Part shown: in pieces, positions 1-13,476 of the stretch
Layout of the letters: the number at the start of each line of letters is the position of its first letter
Position numbering within the stretch: the first letter of the stretch is position 1
Assembly: GCA_948099385.1 (NCBI GenBank)
Contig: CANUEZ040000014.1
Location: 1,612,001 to 1,676,000 of the forward strand
Length of the DNA: 64,000 nucleotides
Source: Fasciola hepatica
Lineage: Eukaryota; Platyhelminthes; Trematoda; Plagiorchiida; Fasciolidae
Direction of reading: 5' to 3'
Made by a program: the position numbers and the translations under genes
Notes under the pieces: model-generated
What the model was told of the DNA's origin: nothing
Seen by the model: the letters and a program-made list of their open reading frames with translations, nothing else
Database searches by the model: none

Positions 1-3000
1 AGATCTGAGAACTACGAGCCGAAAAATTAGGACCAGGTGAATTCAATTGGAACAACAATTCTCAGATCAACTTGTTATCGTTCACTTTTCGGTTCTCTCT
101 TGACCGGTGATTTTTGGTGGGAACTGGAATGTTATGACCAGGATAACAAATATCAGTGTCAAAACAGAACAACATCGAGCTGTTTTTCAAGCAAAAATGT
201 TGAGACTCGCCGGTCATCTTCCGGAAACTGGTTTGACACGTGTATCAATTTTTATCCCTTACTAGAAGTTGGCCAAAAGGTGATGAAACGTTTTCTTTCC
301 TCCCGCAGTGAGCATGAATCCATTTGAGTTTAAGCTTCTTGGGCAGTACCGGTTTGCATGGTTTTAGGTATTGTAATAACTAGTTCATTCGCGTGGGTAC
401 CATTCAAGATCGCTTCAGACCGCAGGAAGGTGTCCATCGATCTTCAAAATCCACTAGTTACTTGAGCTAATAACTTGGATAGGTTTGCGGATTATTTACC
501 ATTTTTAAACTCGGTTGGTCCATGTACTAAAACATCTTTGTTCACTTCGTGTAATTCACTTTCCCAAAGTTGAATCTGGTCCACTAAATTAGAAGAAGTA
601 TTGTTTATATAATTACCAAAAATTAGCTCCAATGCGCCTTGTTCGCAAAGGTCATATTTACGTTAAAATGATCTTACAATGGACAAAAACATATTTACAG
701 CTTCAGTTACCACCGCACTACTGAAAGAATACATTTCTAAATCAAACACACAATAAATCAGAAGCGACAATCGGACGAACCAGCCCCAGTAGGTACTTCG
801 CTTCTCATAGTCCCATATTTCATATTCTACGTTATCTTTAGTCAAGGACAGTGCTTGAATATGCACGTCACTCAGACAACCGTGAGTATTCTTCCCACCT
901 CAGGCCTAAATTAGAAGAAAGATTCAGTCGAAACTTTGGTTTGTCAGGGGTTATTTCCGCTACTTGTATGTGTGTACAAACAGTGCAGTCTGTGCTTGGG
1001 AATCAGTGATCTTCCATAGTGCGTCTCCATGGTTTCCCCGGGTTCTGTAGAGGTACTTCAAAGAGAACCTTATTCAATATGAATGAAAACGGGACTGACT
1101 GAAGATCCCCACGGGGAGGTGAAAAGTGGGCATTTTGTTGCCTTGGCAAGAAGTACCGGATTTTCACTTGAAAATTTCACGGGATACCTCGATTCATACT
1201 GAGAAGAAAGATAGTAACCAACTGGATAATTTACCACTTTCTCTTGTGAAACAACAATTATTTGCACAAATATAACTGTACTCATAAACAGCATGAAGTG
1301 AGACACTGTTCGAAAACTAGATTAAGGGAAACTAATCTGAATGAAATCAAATTACTCCTTGGAGCTTCGATAACCACGGCAGCAACACTGTGAATTTTGG
1401 CACTCGTGGAGCAGTTTATCACGCAACATGAAAACTCCACTCAACAGTACGTTTCGTACAAGTTGTCTCATCGGATTTAGTTTTTTTCCACTCATCCTGT
1501 ACTTTAATCCTTGCATACGAATGGTTGTGGTAAACTGGGCAAACCTTGAAGCCAGCACATCCAGATCCTGTTTCAGAGAACCGGCAACCTTGGCCCAAGG
1601 CTTAAAGTAAAAAACCATGAAAGACCACATTTGATTGAGCATAAAACTGAGGTAGCCGACAATGATCCCGTCTAACTACAAAGCTTATCCAGCATTAAAA
1701 AGCGTTGGAACTCGTATTCTAGTTCAATAGACAACGTTTTATCACTCAGCACCCAGATTTGGGTCTTTTGGCTTATTATTAACGGAGCTTGCTGTAGGGT
1801 AGTTTCACGATTTCCAGCTCATTGTTTTCCCAGGAGGTACAGAGGAAATGGTTACATCTGAGAGCGTGCCATTATGATAATTTTGGGAGAAAAAAGTCAG
1901 AACTGTTCAGCGCCCGGTTTGTTTTTAGTTTATTCCTTTCCTTGTTGAAATACATTCTGTTTCATAATCGTTGGTTAGTGAATTTGGCCTTGGCCCTATT
2001 ATCGCCCATTTTCTTACTATCAAGGATTTTTAATTTCATTGATGCTTGAAATTCACCAAAGCCAAATTTATTTGAAATCATTTTTCTCAACTCAATGCGG
2101 ACAGCGTAATACATCCTTCAATCCAATTTGTCGCAACCAATGGGGAGCACGCTAGATACACGACGAAGTATAAATTGATAACTCACTAACATCACCTGAC
2201 AGTATCTCATTTAGCACAGCGGTCGCAATTTTATGACAGGATGGTTTCTCCAAGGAAGCCTGAAAAAAGAACTGACAACGGGTTGACTGATTGATGCCTT
2301 TTTGGCGCCGCAGATAATAGTCATCACTCAAGTCAAAAAGCTTTAAAGAGTTACTACGTGAAATTAGGACCGATGAAAAGTGTTTTCATGAAAAGAAAAC
2401 TAGTCGTGTCAGAAACGAATGACATTTCGATCCTACTGAAACCGTGGACATGATTTGGGCACGGAGTAAATTATTAGCTCACACTCTCGAATCAGAAACG
2501 CAAAACTTGTATGCCACTAAAGTTTTCATTGTAATATCTACGGTTGATTTATACGTATTTAAATATTTGACAACAGCTCATGGATTTCAACAGTAGTCCC
2601 CCAAAAAGTACTTTTGATTTCTACCAGGGGAAAAATGGCGTCCGTCTACTGAGTCACTGATTTCGCGTAGTTTCTATAGCTTCCATTTTAACTTCCCTTA
2701 CTCAGAGACTAAATGAGAAACAAATTTTCACAAAGAAACAAGGCAGGAATAATTGTTTTATGCAGAAAATTTGCAGGTTAAGTAAACTTTTTGCTCCTAC
2801 ACAAGCAAGGAACCACATTTAAGACTATATGAGAATCCCAAGAAGTTTTTCACAGGAAATCTCGAGGCCACCTGAATTCCGATCTTTTTACCGTAGCTCT
2901 AAGAGCGTTCAGGAAATAACAAACTACAAGTTGCATTTTTGTCCATTAAATCCGCGGTGTATCAGATGGTAAATAAAACAACGTGCACGTGTTTGGATAC

Positions 3001-4250
3001 ATTGTGTTCACAGTGGTTTGCCAGGCATCAACGAGACCTGGTGGAAAAATAACAATTTAATCTGAAATCTGGTAAATCTCTACTGCTTGGGAATTACATT
3101 GCTCGGTATGAGACCTACACTGGAGGATTCTCTGTAATGGTCCTGAAGACTACATACTTCTAGGGGCAGTTGTGAACCGACTATGAAAAGGCGGGCTTTG
3201 TAGATAAAAAACACAATAACGCAAAGCGGAATCGGCTAACCGTAAGCTGGGTGTCTTTAGAAATAACTGTTAAGGAATTCAGTCAAAACTGAAACCTCCA
3301 ATTTGTTTTGACCGGGAACTTTTGTTTCTAAATTTTGCCGGAGTAAAGCCTAAACAGATTTGTTATAATCAAAGTATTTATGGTTTATTGTAGTTGCAAA
3401 AATGACGGCAAGCTCTATGTTAAGAGAAATATTACTTGCCAACTTTTGTTTCATGATTTGCTACTCCTATGACATTTGAGTAGTTATTACTGAGGATTAT
3501 CGTGCCGGAAGAAAAGCAGCATTGACAGATTCAGGGTGATAATCTGTTGACGGTTGACAACTGGTAACCTATTCACGATGTTCGCCCCAGCTTGCGAAAA
3601 TAACGGATATTTTGTTTTGTTGTTTCTTCGAACCAGTCTGTGGATAGCATCAACATTATTGTCAGTTTTTTCAACACAAGTAGTACCGTGATTTAAATAT
3701 ACTCAGATGACTGTCACAATAGAGCATGTTATTTTATATCCACGAATATCAGGTAGGTGCTTTTTGTGAATCACCCATCACAAGTCTGAAGAGGTCTATA
3801 TGACGAAGCCTAATTTTATGGCTATTCACAGCATTTCGCCACATCATCAACTGGTTGGACTCATCCTTAAATCAGCACCTAACCCGGAGAGCAATGTGCG
3901 TAGAGGAATCCAATCTGTCAGCATACATAACGCGTGTCGCTTTTATTCTCACTGTGAATCCCTTTATGGAACAGAGATCCAAACCCGAAATAATTGTGCC
4001 GCTCGAAGTCACAGAATGTTTTTTCTCCGAAAGACAGAAGCATGTCGCTGGAAATAAAATTGGGTCTAATGCCAAGGAGGTTTGAAAACATTTATTCCAT
4101 TTATTTTAATCTGCATTCCGAAATTGAAAAAATATGCTCACAATCAGACGGAAGTTGTTCACACTGAAACCCGTTTTAACTCAGCAAAAAGGTAAACGAA
4201 TAAATTTAATCCACAAAATGATCTGAGAAGTTTAACTTCCATCTTAAGTG
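1..4250. other. AT-rich sequence without a recognisable gene
   Basis: Reading both strands I find only short open frames (the longest under 100 codons) with no familiar motif, no transposon domain and no RNA-gene signature. The minus-strand frame at 1352-1642 and the plus-strand frames near 3800-4085 are the longest, but they show no family resemblance and no supporting splice or promoter context that I can judge. It is probably intergenic or intronic DNA. Confidence 0.5.
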
Positions 4251-4286
4251 TTGACTTTATTTTCCTGATAAAACTTACTATCTAAA

Positions 4287-4316
4287 TTATATATATATAT
4301 ATAAATGTATATATAA
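4287..4316. repeat. Short TA microsatellite
   Basis: A run of TA dinucleotides interrupted once by AATG. A similar short run lies at 5157-5190. Confidence 0.9.
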
Positions 4317-4560
4317 AGTTCCAGGCCTCTGTTTCCCACGTGCTGAGAACTCAACGAATATTTAGTGTAGTACGACATAGTTAAATAAGGGCACATAAGA
4401 TCTAGCAAGAGTGTGAAGATCAGAAATTGACTTTCGATGTGTAAGCGATTTGAATGCAACACTGAGGATATTACTATAGTCAGGCCGCGGTTTAAGTTAT
4501 ACGCTGAATACAACTTTTATACATTTTCTCAAAATTTTTTTCTTTTCATTTCCACCTCAG

Positions 4561-4652
4561 GCACCCAAAGTCTTTACAATCAAAAATATCAGTGATCAAA
4601 ATGGAACGAAGCACTATGGAATTCGCTGAATTTGTGTGTTTCCTTGTACAAG
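4561..4652 (+). other. Possible internal exon
   Basis: A pyrimidine-rich tract ending in CACCTCAG at 4560 is followed by 92 bases and then by a strong donor, ACAAG followed by GTAAGC at 4653. Only one of the three frames is open across the 92 bases; it contains MERSTMEFAEF. The 92-base length would shift phase. I see no neighbouring exon that clearly continues it, and I do not recognise the peptide. Chance splice-like signals are common in AT-rich DNA, so this is only a candidate. Confidence 0.22.
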
Positions 4653-4659
4653 GTAAGCA

Positions 4660-6785
4660 CACATACTCCAAAAAGCACAGCTATTAAACCCACACTACCC
4701 GCAAAGTTTGACGTTGTTTCCTCCAAATACGCGGTATGATATTTTGAGAATTTATTCGATTTAAATAAAATTATCTTTTTGTTTCTGTTTTGGTATGCCC
4801 TCTTTCCGAGAGAGGATTATCAGAAGATAAAATCTATTTGCTCTATAAATCAAATTCGGAAAAGGCTTTCATTCATATGGAAGTCACCAAGATTATATCA
4901 GAAGCCGAAATTACCGTTTGGATTTGCAACTGCTTGTGATCAATAAAGTAAGAGTTGTGAGCAAAACTCCACTGAAATCAGAAACATCGTCTTTTTTATT
5001 TTTCACCACGAAACTGAATGACTTATCACAAATGGAAAATGAGCAAAAGCTCATTTTATTTCCGGCTGATAATATAACATTAGTTAAATGAAGATCTATG
5101 CCATCAGTTGCATTCCAACTAGACTTCCGTCAGTTCGAGACGTACTACTTGTGCGTTTATTATATACATGTATATATAAATATATATAATTATTCTTCGT
5201 TTTTTGTAAGGTATTAGTACAATAGTCTCAGAAAGAGGAATACTGTCGGCTTCTTTTTGTAGAATAAAAAACATAAACCGGTGGTACCTTTGGTAAAATG
5301 GTTCAAAGACAAATCTATTTACAAAAGAAGTATGTGATAATAACGCACACACTTCAACAGATGCACCCGGGTAGCTGATGTTTTGTGGATTCGTTCAAAG
5401 AGCCTTGTAGGAGAGGCTAGCGGAATAGTTAAGACTTGAAATAGTAAAGCCACGAGTGTTTTGATGTTCTGGATACTTAAGGTCATTATTGGGATAATGA
5501 AGTAGCGATTTTCTGCAGTTTCATTTTCAGTGTTGTTCAGCACGCTGTTGATTTCAGATCTTTTTAGTATATTGGTGTTCTCCTAGGGAAGGAGGAAGAA
5601 AGATGTTTCCGCATAACGTAGAAACTCAGTCACACGGGGAATTCCGTAGGTGTCCACACCTGACAGTGACCAAATTGTCACCCAAGCCTCAAAGCACCAA
5701 AGAAACTTGCCCACGTTACACTGGCCTTTAGAAGTGAAAAAAATTACTGCGTGATGGACCTCACAAACTCAATTCAACCATGAACAGCATATCAGTGCAA
5801 CCTACCGACTAACTGAGGAATTCATCTAGGCAACCACGAACCTGGTCAGTCTTTGAGTTCCGGATCAGTTCATTGGCAGTTGCGATGATTCGGCATCGGC
5901 AAAACTAACCGACGATTATCACGGTGAGTTTCAGAACTTACCGGTAAGTCGCTGATCACAAGGATGATGGAAAGTAAGTCAGGTACTCATCCAAAAGAAA
6001 ATCAAGCACAAAGATGACCTGGTTTTTTCTCCCGAACAGCTGTTACATGAAGGTAATTTGAAGCTGTTAGCATTCATCGAGGCTAGTTTACGTAGCCCTG
6101 CTTATGAGCCCAGGAATTAATAACGCAATCAATCTGTTCACCATGAAGATAATTGTAGTTCTGTGGTCCTTTGAGGCAGTAGCCCTGCGATAAGGATTGC
6201 ATATGTTCAGTGTGTGAAGCAGAAAGAAAGAAGACCCCGTAAGCCATACCCTAAGAAGCATGCTGAAGTTTCTGTACTTATGTCAACCCAAAATAAGTAA
6301 GGCGACGTACCTCTTCCCATTGCAGTTCATGTCTGTTTATTATAATTGTCAACCAAGTTGAGCACAGGTTTCTGCGAGGGCACCGAAAGATTATAGGAAA
6401 TAATATTTCATAGTATTTGTCCTCTTTCTGCATTCACCAGCTGGAAAAAGTTTACAGAGTAGTCCAATTTCCAGTAGTAATCAACATACGGAACAGAAAA
6501 TTCCAGTTTCAACAGGATTTCCCTCAAATCTAGTGAAGTGGTAGGTCTCCGTTGTCAATTTATCTTCTTTGTTCGTAGATCTACAACCTTGTTGACCATT
6601 TTTATTGTCCTAAAATTGAGCACAATGTAACTCATTCAATGTCATCACATGTCCTGGAACAATATGTGCTCATCGATAGCTTGGTCTACTAAGACGAGGT
6701 GCATTCGATACATTATTCATGAAATCTAAGATATAGGCAGCTTTCATATGAAACAAGTAATTAGGTTTCTTTATTTAGGTGGTTT
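4660..6785. other. No recognisable gene
   Basis: The sequence contains a short TA/TATG run at 5157-5190 and otherwise only small unrelated open frames on both strands. I see no transposon domain or RNA gene. Confidence 0.5.
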
Positions 6786-6789
6786 ACTG

Positions 6790-6803
6790 ATATATTATAT
6801 ATA

Positions 6804-6885
<82 letters not shown>
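6790..6885. repeat. Long TA microsatellite
   Basis: An almost pure TA repeat of about 95 bp, broken only near its left end by ATGC. It produces artificial open frames of alternating Tyr and Ile on both strands, which are not genes. It is the longest microsatellite in the window. Confidence 0.97.
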
Positions 6886-6887
<2 letters not shown>

Positions 6888-9215
6888 TCGATTACGACGT
6901 GGTCACCTTCTGTCTGACGAAGTGATTCGTAAGTAACTATTTCATTTATCACCGCGCTCTCACAGAAATACTTCCATGTGAATCATTTTATTCCTGTGAG
7001 GAATCTCGAGCAGTACACGTACACGGTTTCTGAGCTGATACTCGAAAAGGTGCAGTGAATGGTCCGTGAGTTCTCCTCACGGACCCTCTGGCTGTTAGGA
7101 ACAGCTCCCACCAGCTTTCTTCAAGTCCTGACGGTATGACAATTCATCTTCATCTGAACCACGTCAGCATTTGTAAATTACACTAAACTCAACTTCCTAA
7201 AAATACTCATTAAAATTTTTAATTGAGCGGTTGAATAACTTTATGGAACCCTGATTCTGAAGCATCATTTTTGTGCGTATCTTACTGGGGGCCATTGTGT
7301 TGCTGGAAAACTTTGGACAAATCATCAGGTCCACAGTGAGCGAACAGTTAGATTTCCCCAGTTTAAGTCACGCATTGACGACTCCGCGCAATGCTTTGCA
7401 CCTAACCAAATGATATCATCCAAATTTTGCAGTTTACTCAAAGCATCGGAGTTTGTTTGTCAGATTTCAGATCCTAGTCAGCATTCGCTCAAAGATGCCA
7501 AGAGATAATAACAGTCCCCACACAGTTCCGAAAAAGGTGTGTTTTGTATATTCCTGACATCTGTGCTCTGTAATACGATACTCATGAGTTATGAATGCTG
7601 AAATCGAAGGAAGCCTGAAACGTTATCAACTTTTTATTTCCACAACGCAGATGAATCGATCATTTCTGCATTCTCCAAAACAGAATATGGTTGAGACCAC
7701 AAAGAGGGAAACTGAATTACAACTGTCAGCAAGATATTCTAGCTTAAATCATCTTTTTGTGGTTCCGGAGTGACATTGAAATAACAGGGACGTCCCAAGC
7801 ATTCCACTTAATAGGCATGTCTTATTCCGATAGCCTGGTATATTTGGTTGGTGAGTTTTTCCTGTTTTCCCTAGTCAGGTCTCGGTTCTGCAATCCACAG
7901 TTAAGTCGAATTTTCCTGACGCTGGTTCAATAACGCTTTGGAAAATGAGACCATTTTCTACTTGTCATTCGTTAGTATCAAATTTACAGTAGCTAGATAT
8001 ATACTAGCCAGTCGTCGGCAATTGGGAATTCGTGAGTTCATTTTCAGGAATTCACCGGCAGTTTACAGGTTTTTTTAGCAAAATCGTGCTTACCGGCATT
8101 CCAATGCGTTAAGAATAACCCGTATTATGATACTCTAGTTGGTTGACTGTCCTCTGGACTCCACCATTCACACACAAACCTCAGGTTATCTGACCAGCCC
8201 GGGGTTCAGACCCTGGGTGCGGCAGAGGATATGCACCAGTGATGAGCTCTAACGAAAGCAAAGCTCCAGCTTGGTGCAATTGAGTGGAGGGTTGATCGGA
8301 TGACCTGAGATTGGTGCGTGAAATGCGAATTCCAAGGGACAGCCAGCCAAACAAAGAATCGGATTCCCACACACTACTCGCAATTCATTGTGCGACATTT
8401 ATCAATTTAAAATGGCTCATCTGTGAATGACACTGACTGATCAACATAAGATTTTAGGTCAGGGAAAACTGTTCTGCCTTGCCGAACGACCTAATCTACC
8501 ATATAAGGAAATCCAAGCAGCTCTTTTGTAGTGCTTCTTATATGCCTAAAAATGTTCACTAGTTATAGGGTAAAGAAAATGTTATAATTTGGGACCCTGC
8601 ATTCGCTTCCACGACACTTACGTTTTCAAACTTTGAAACCTTCGGTTGTTTAAAAAGGTGCCATTTTGATTGACGTGCTCTAATGACCAAGATTTGTAGG
8701 AGCTTTGGTTGACTGATAACCGGAATCGTAGTTTTCCGAGTGTGGGACCAGCTTCTAAAAATAGTGCTTTGTATGTTCAAAAACTGAAAACAGGGAAGAT
8801 TGTCCTGCAATTTGAACTTATACTGTTGTGCAGACTGCATACAAAGGTGATCCGAGGGTAGAATCAGAACACTCAAGTTTACCAAGGATGCAAGTCACCT
8901 AAATAGGCTTTTGTAATATCTTCATTACCAGTAAGCGTCTACTGGGAAAACGTCTCTCACAGAAATCGGTCGTTAGGCAGACGACCAATTTTGAATGCCC
9001 AAGGTCAAAAGCGGATGGACGCTATACTATTTAGTGTTGATGTAGGGCAGACCGGTGGTAGTTAATCTTAGATTCTCGCATGGACTTGTAGTATATCACA
9101 GAATAGTTGTACCGCAAAAGCGAATGATGGACACAGTTATCCAGGAACCGTGAAAACTGTAGCACACAACAACCAAACTAAATGATTGAACCAAAAATAA
9201 ATTAAAGGTCAAGGC
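6886..9215. other. No recognisable gene
   Basis: Only short open frames are present. A GC-richer segment at about 8160-8390 contains GGGGTTCAGACCCTGGG, a self-complementary patch that only loosely resembles a tRNA B box. I see no domain similarity. Confidence 0.45.
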
Positions 9216-9216
9216 A

Positions 9217-9420
9217 GCATGCAATCGCGCCGGGACTTGGGCTCCATGTAGTTATTCGTAGGAAAAGAGATGTATTCCTGACCTACAGCAGTTTTGGACA
9301 GGAAAAACCCGGGTTCGACACCCACCACCGACTTTCCCTTCTCCTCTCGGCTACTTTTCACTGGCCGCGGTCTTCTTCGTGAATTGTGGTACTTCTTTGT
9401 GTAGAAAATAAAAAAGGAGT
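9217..9420 (+). repeat. Possible tRNA-derived SINE (weak)
   Basis: A GC-richer island inside AT-rich DNA contains GGTTCGACACC at 9312-9322, a good match to the pol III B-box consensus, and ends in an A-rich stretch near 9408-9420. I cannot find a convincing A box at the right distance, and I see no second copy in the window, so the call rests on one motif and composition. Confidence 0.2.
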
Positions 9421-9527
9421 GAAAGGAATGTTTTACTTTTTCTCATTTTGTCATTCTCGGTGAAAAAATGTTTGTCACTTTTTCCGTAACCGCTAAAACA
9501 CAAATTGATTATCGAGTGAAAAACTTA

Positions 9528-9529
<2 letters not shown>

Positions 9530-9567
<38 letters not shown>
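9530..9567. repeat. TA microsatellite
   Basis: About 37 bp of uninterrupted TA dinucleotides. Confidence 0.95.
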
Positions 9568-9570
<3 letters not shown>

Positions 9571-11321
9571 TAAAGACTCGAATGTATCAGAAGTAAAAGA
9601 GTCAAGGGTAGTTTTCCGGTTATCCATACCAAAATACATTTACTGATTACCAGGAAACAGCCCATGGTAGTTGGCATAGATATCTTCTCACGAGGTGCAG
9701 AGTTTTGGGAACGGTGCAAATAGTCAAGTTCACTCTGTTGCCTTTATGCCACGGTTGATCTCTAGGTGCAAACATACAAGGCCTCCATTAGATACCAACA
9801 TTTCGGCGCTCTTGAGCTCAGAATGGATGCTGATCAGTGACTGAACTTGTGCTTTCCCACCTTGCCTATTTTTATGTCGCCAATTCTGAAGAAGCTGTGT
9901 AGGTAAGTAGAAATCAGCTGCAAATGATCTCACGTGTAAAAGTGGCTCCAAAGTTTGTCCAACAAGGAATCTTGATATACTTTGTTTATAAAGGACTGGA
10001 TGCTGAGTCGGAAATCATTTCTAAGTTTCTATGGGTTTGGCTGCTCAATATGGAGGAACGGATTTCACCAATTTCATTCAGACACATGGAAACCTTTGAT
10101 TCCGCAAAATTCCAGCTTGCTTAACACTATACCAGACCAGAGCTCAAAATCTAAGGTGGTGGAAACATTTCTTTGACAAGTCTGAACGCTCAAAAACACG
10201 CACTTACGCTCGGTGCACTGACCCAGCTTTCACGGTGTCACTTGATCTAGAGTAAGCTCTTAAGTTATATGAAGAAGACAACCCAACTGCACCGTGACGA
10301 GAAAGCATGATGGTGCTTAAAAGGTGAGATATCACAGTTTAGAAAACGAGACTGGTATACTTCAGCTAGGTTTCACTCTACTAGAAACTGGTTTGATGTA
10401 CTGCCAGCCCTGTCCTGCTGCAACTGTCTACACTATAAACGTGTGAAACATATCCCAAACACGGCTACACAATTTTTAGGCAATCGAAAAAATTCCACAA
10501 CTCTTTTCCATCTTCATTTAGAAGCAAAACTTCTTTCGTGTCAGAGCGTAATTTGACAATACTGTTTCTAAGTCAGAATATGGTTATTTTTAGGATCAGC
10601 TCAATTACAAACATGAAACCAGAGTCTGAGAAATGGCCACCTCAACGAGTTCCAGTTATCAAGGGGAATTCAGGGAAAAGGTAGCAAAACATGTATGAAC
10701 TGGGTGAATTACTAAATTATTTGGAAAATCGATCATATTTACATTGGAAGACAACTGATTTCCTATTGGATCCAAATACCAAAGTTCATTGTGAGAGGAA
10801 AAACAGGTAGAACGATTTGAGACGTAATTATCGTCACTTTTGGCAGAGCTGAATAGAGGTTGGTGAAGGTGTGATTTACTTCACTGATGAATTCGGATTC
10901 CGTGATGACAAATGAGTGGAAGTTAAGATCAAATGAATGTCTGTAGACTTATCCGGGTTCGAATTAAAAGCGCAAGACGATGAAACTATCTCCAGTGACG
11001 GCTCAATTTTGTTTCATCCGTGCACGTATAAATCTTACCACAACGGATAACAAGTCGTTTCCGACAATCACGATCTAGACTCCATGCAATCTTCATTTCC
11101 AGTTGGCTACTGCTTTTGAATTTCCATCTACTTCTTAGTGTTCAAATTATCCATTCAGTAATGTAGTACACAAAAATATACAAAAGCTCCTGCAAATTCT
11201 TCCCAGTTTGGCTGTGCACACTTCTCACTCGATAAATAAACAAATAGAAGATAAGTGAAGCAAGCTAATACAGGGAATTTGCTTGCGGCTAGTTCAGCTC
11301 AGTCAAGCGTAAACTAGGCTA
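9568..11321. other. No recognisable gene
   Basis: Small open frames only. The minus-strand frame at 9730-9951 has a protein-like composition and begins near a CAG acceptor-like site (minus strand, about 9902), but I recognise no family and treat it as unsupported. Confidence 0.45.
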
Positions 11322-12420
11322 ATGTATAACGGATTTCTCTGTGGTAAGGTCCAGCGTTCAGTTTGTGTCCACATAAACGGCATAAGGCCACTAGAGACTA
11401 ACGTGGCAGTTTCATTATCGTCACATATTTTTCTCAAACGAGAACTCCCCGCTAACATGAAGCGAGACTTGGATCGTCTGTTGACGTTACGGTGCAAACT
11501 CACAGTGGAAAAGATACGTGTTGACTTTCTGACCGAATGCCCATTTACTTGCCGGTTTCCATACCAATTTTCGAAAATCCTGTCAAACGCGAAGCTACCG
11601 AGAAACAGTGCAAACCTAGTTAGAATCGCGAACTCCCACATCGAGGCGGCCCGGGAACAGATAACAAAATTCAGAGAAACACAGCAACGTTTTGCAGTCA
11701 TCTTATCAAGTCTACCACTTGTGTGTCAAATTAAGTTTGAAAATTTCTCAATGGAAATGTTGCAAAAAACCAGAACCAAAACTGTGGAAAAATTTTATGG
11801 AAGACTTTGCAATCTTAAGGAGGTACCAATGTTCCCGTCAGATACAACCAATTATGTTCACAATTTTTCCGCGTTACTACTGACAAAAGCACAATAGGAA
11901 GTCCTATCATTATGTCTGAATTTCAAGTTGCCTCCAAAAAACATCAACCAGTTTCACATGGAAGCTCAATTCGAAAGCCTAAATGATCAAGTTAAAAATC
12001 TGACTCCGGCTTCAGAGGACAAAGCAGGTTGGGTTAGGGCGAAATTGGTGGATCTTTCGGAATTATTCAACTCAACCCCTGTGCGACGAAAATGCTGTCT
12101 ATCACAAGAACCCTACATTGCAATTAGACAATTGAAAGAAATGAAAGACGTGGTATTTCTTCAGCCAGACAAGGGAACAGGTGTCGTCATCATGAAGACG
12201 CAAGACTACCTTAAAAAGATGGATAGCACTTTGGGGGACAAACGACGATTTATTCCGGATTCGACCCCAGAGAACAACTTGCTCGTAGAGAAACGGGTCA
12301 CACGACACCTCCAGATATTACGCTTGCATGGATCTATCTCTGAGGACCTATATAGAAAACTGAAACCGATAGGCACCCAAACGTCAAAACTGAGGGTTCT
12401 CCGAAAATTCGCAAGCCTCA
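11322..12420 (+). pseudogene. Penelope-like element, N-terminal half
   Basis: Two collinear open stretches (11322-11897 and 11928-12431) are separated by an in-frame TAG at about 11895. The second carries VFLQPDKGTGVVIMK at residues 77-90 counted from the Met at 11928, the signature upstream of the RT fingers in Penelope-like proteins. Frame is lost at about 12395, where the continuation (GSPKIRKPHVPLRP) is read in another frame. The first stretch is rich in Arg and Lys, as this poorly conserved region usually is. No start codon can be chosen with certainty; the Met at 11322 is simply the first in frame. Confidence 0.8.
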
Positions 12421-13387
12421 TGTTCCATTGAGACCTATTTTATGTATGCAGAACTCAGCTTGCCACAAACTGGCACGCTGGCTGGTGGCTACTCTATCTC
12501 CCATCCGAAAGCACATGGCATGACACCGTCTGAAGGACTCATTTGAACTATCAGATATACTGGAGCGAATATCCGTGAGTTCCCAGAAAATGTTTTCTGC
12601 TGATGTTGATTCACTTTTCACCAGTGTACCTCTAAGAGAAACGGTAGAGTATTTGTGCGACATAGTAGCAACACTCAAACCCACGTTACCGATTCCTGTT
12701 ACATACACCCGGGACTTCATTCTCTTATGTACAGAAAATATACGTTTTGATTTTGAAGGACAGTCCTACAGAGAGATTTATGGTGTGGCAACGGATAGCC
12801 CTCTTGAACCCATATTGGCAGATATCTTTTTGGGAATGATTGAGAAAAATGTACATCAGAATATCATCCAGTTTACCCTGTACAAGCGTTATGTCGATGA
12901 TATTTTGATTTTTACTGAGGAAAAACGGTTTACTAAGTTCTTTAGCCTAATGAACACCACACATCCCAACTTATCAGTCACATGTGAAACAGAGAGTGGT
13001 AGCAGCCTAGCTTTTTTGGATATCATGATAACAAAACGTTCAGATGGGACAATTCAGAAAACTATCCATCGTAAAGCAAAATGGAGTGGGCAATACATTC
13101 AGTTCTCCAGTTTCGCTCCAGTTGCCTACAAAAGGGGCTTCGTCAAAACCCTGTTCCACAGAGTGCGTAAAATCTGCAGTGTAGACCAACTGCAAAAAGA
13201 AAAAGAGTTCTTATCCCAAACTCTTTGTGCCAAAGGACACCCTGATAAGTTCACTGAGACCCACAGAAGAGAAAGGCCTAAGACCGTGCAAGTTGACACG
13301 GTCGAGAAAGAACGAGTTGCCCTAGTGTTGCCATTTAAAGGGGATCATCTGTTCAATCGGACTAGCCAAAATCTAAGTGTGCGCTAA
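12400..13387 (+). pseudogene. Penelope-like reverse transcriptase domain
   Basis: The frame starting upstream of 12575 gives SADVDSLFTSVPL (residues 8-20 from the Met at 12575), holding the first catalytic Asp. GVATDSPLEPILADIF (70-85) stands in place of the usual GVAMGSPLGP block, and RYVDDIL (105-111) holds the catalytic YVDD pair. The thumb region (about 140-230) follows without interruption to the stop at 13385. The upstream part, with PKIRKPHVPLRPIL at about 12393-12435, is in frame but is cut by a TGA at about 12522. The palm is therefore the best-preserved part of the element, and the Met-Gly to Thr-Asp change in the GVA block is its clearest defect. Confidence 0.88.
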
Positions 13388-13476
13388 AGCGCACCTACTT
13401 GGTGGCTGAATTGCAGATTTCGCAAACCACCAAACGACTAAACCTCCAAGCACATTCAAACAGTGTCACGAATCTG

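Noticed and set aside
4244..5543. Minus-strand frames of 74-89 codons as host genes
   Set aside because: They include microsatellite-encoded residues or lack any motif, and lengths are within chance expectation.
6748..6952. Open frames on both strands around the TA repeat
   Set aside because: They consist of alternating Tyr and Ile encoded by the dinucleotide repeat; low-complexity artefacts.
8160..8390. tRNA-derived SINE
   Set aside because: The GGTTCAGACCC patch deviates from the B box, is self-complementary, and no A box or second copy is visible.
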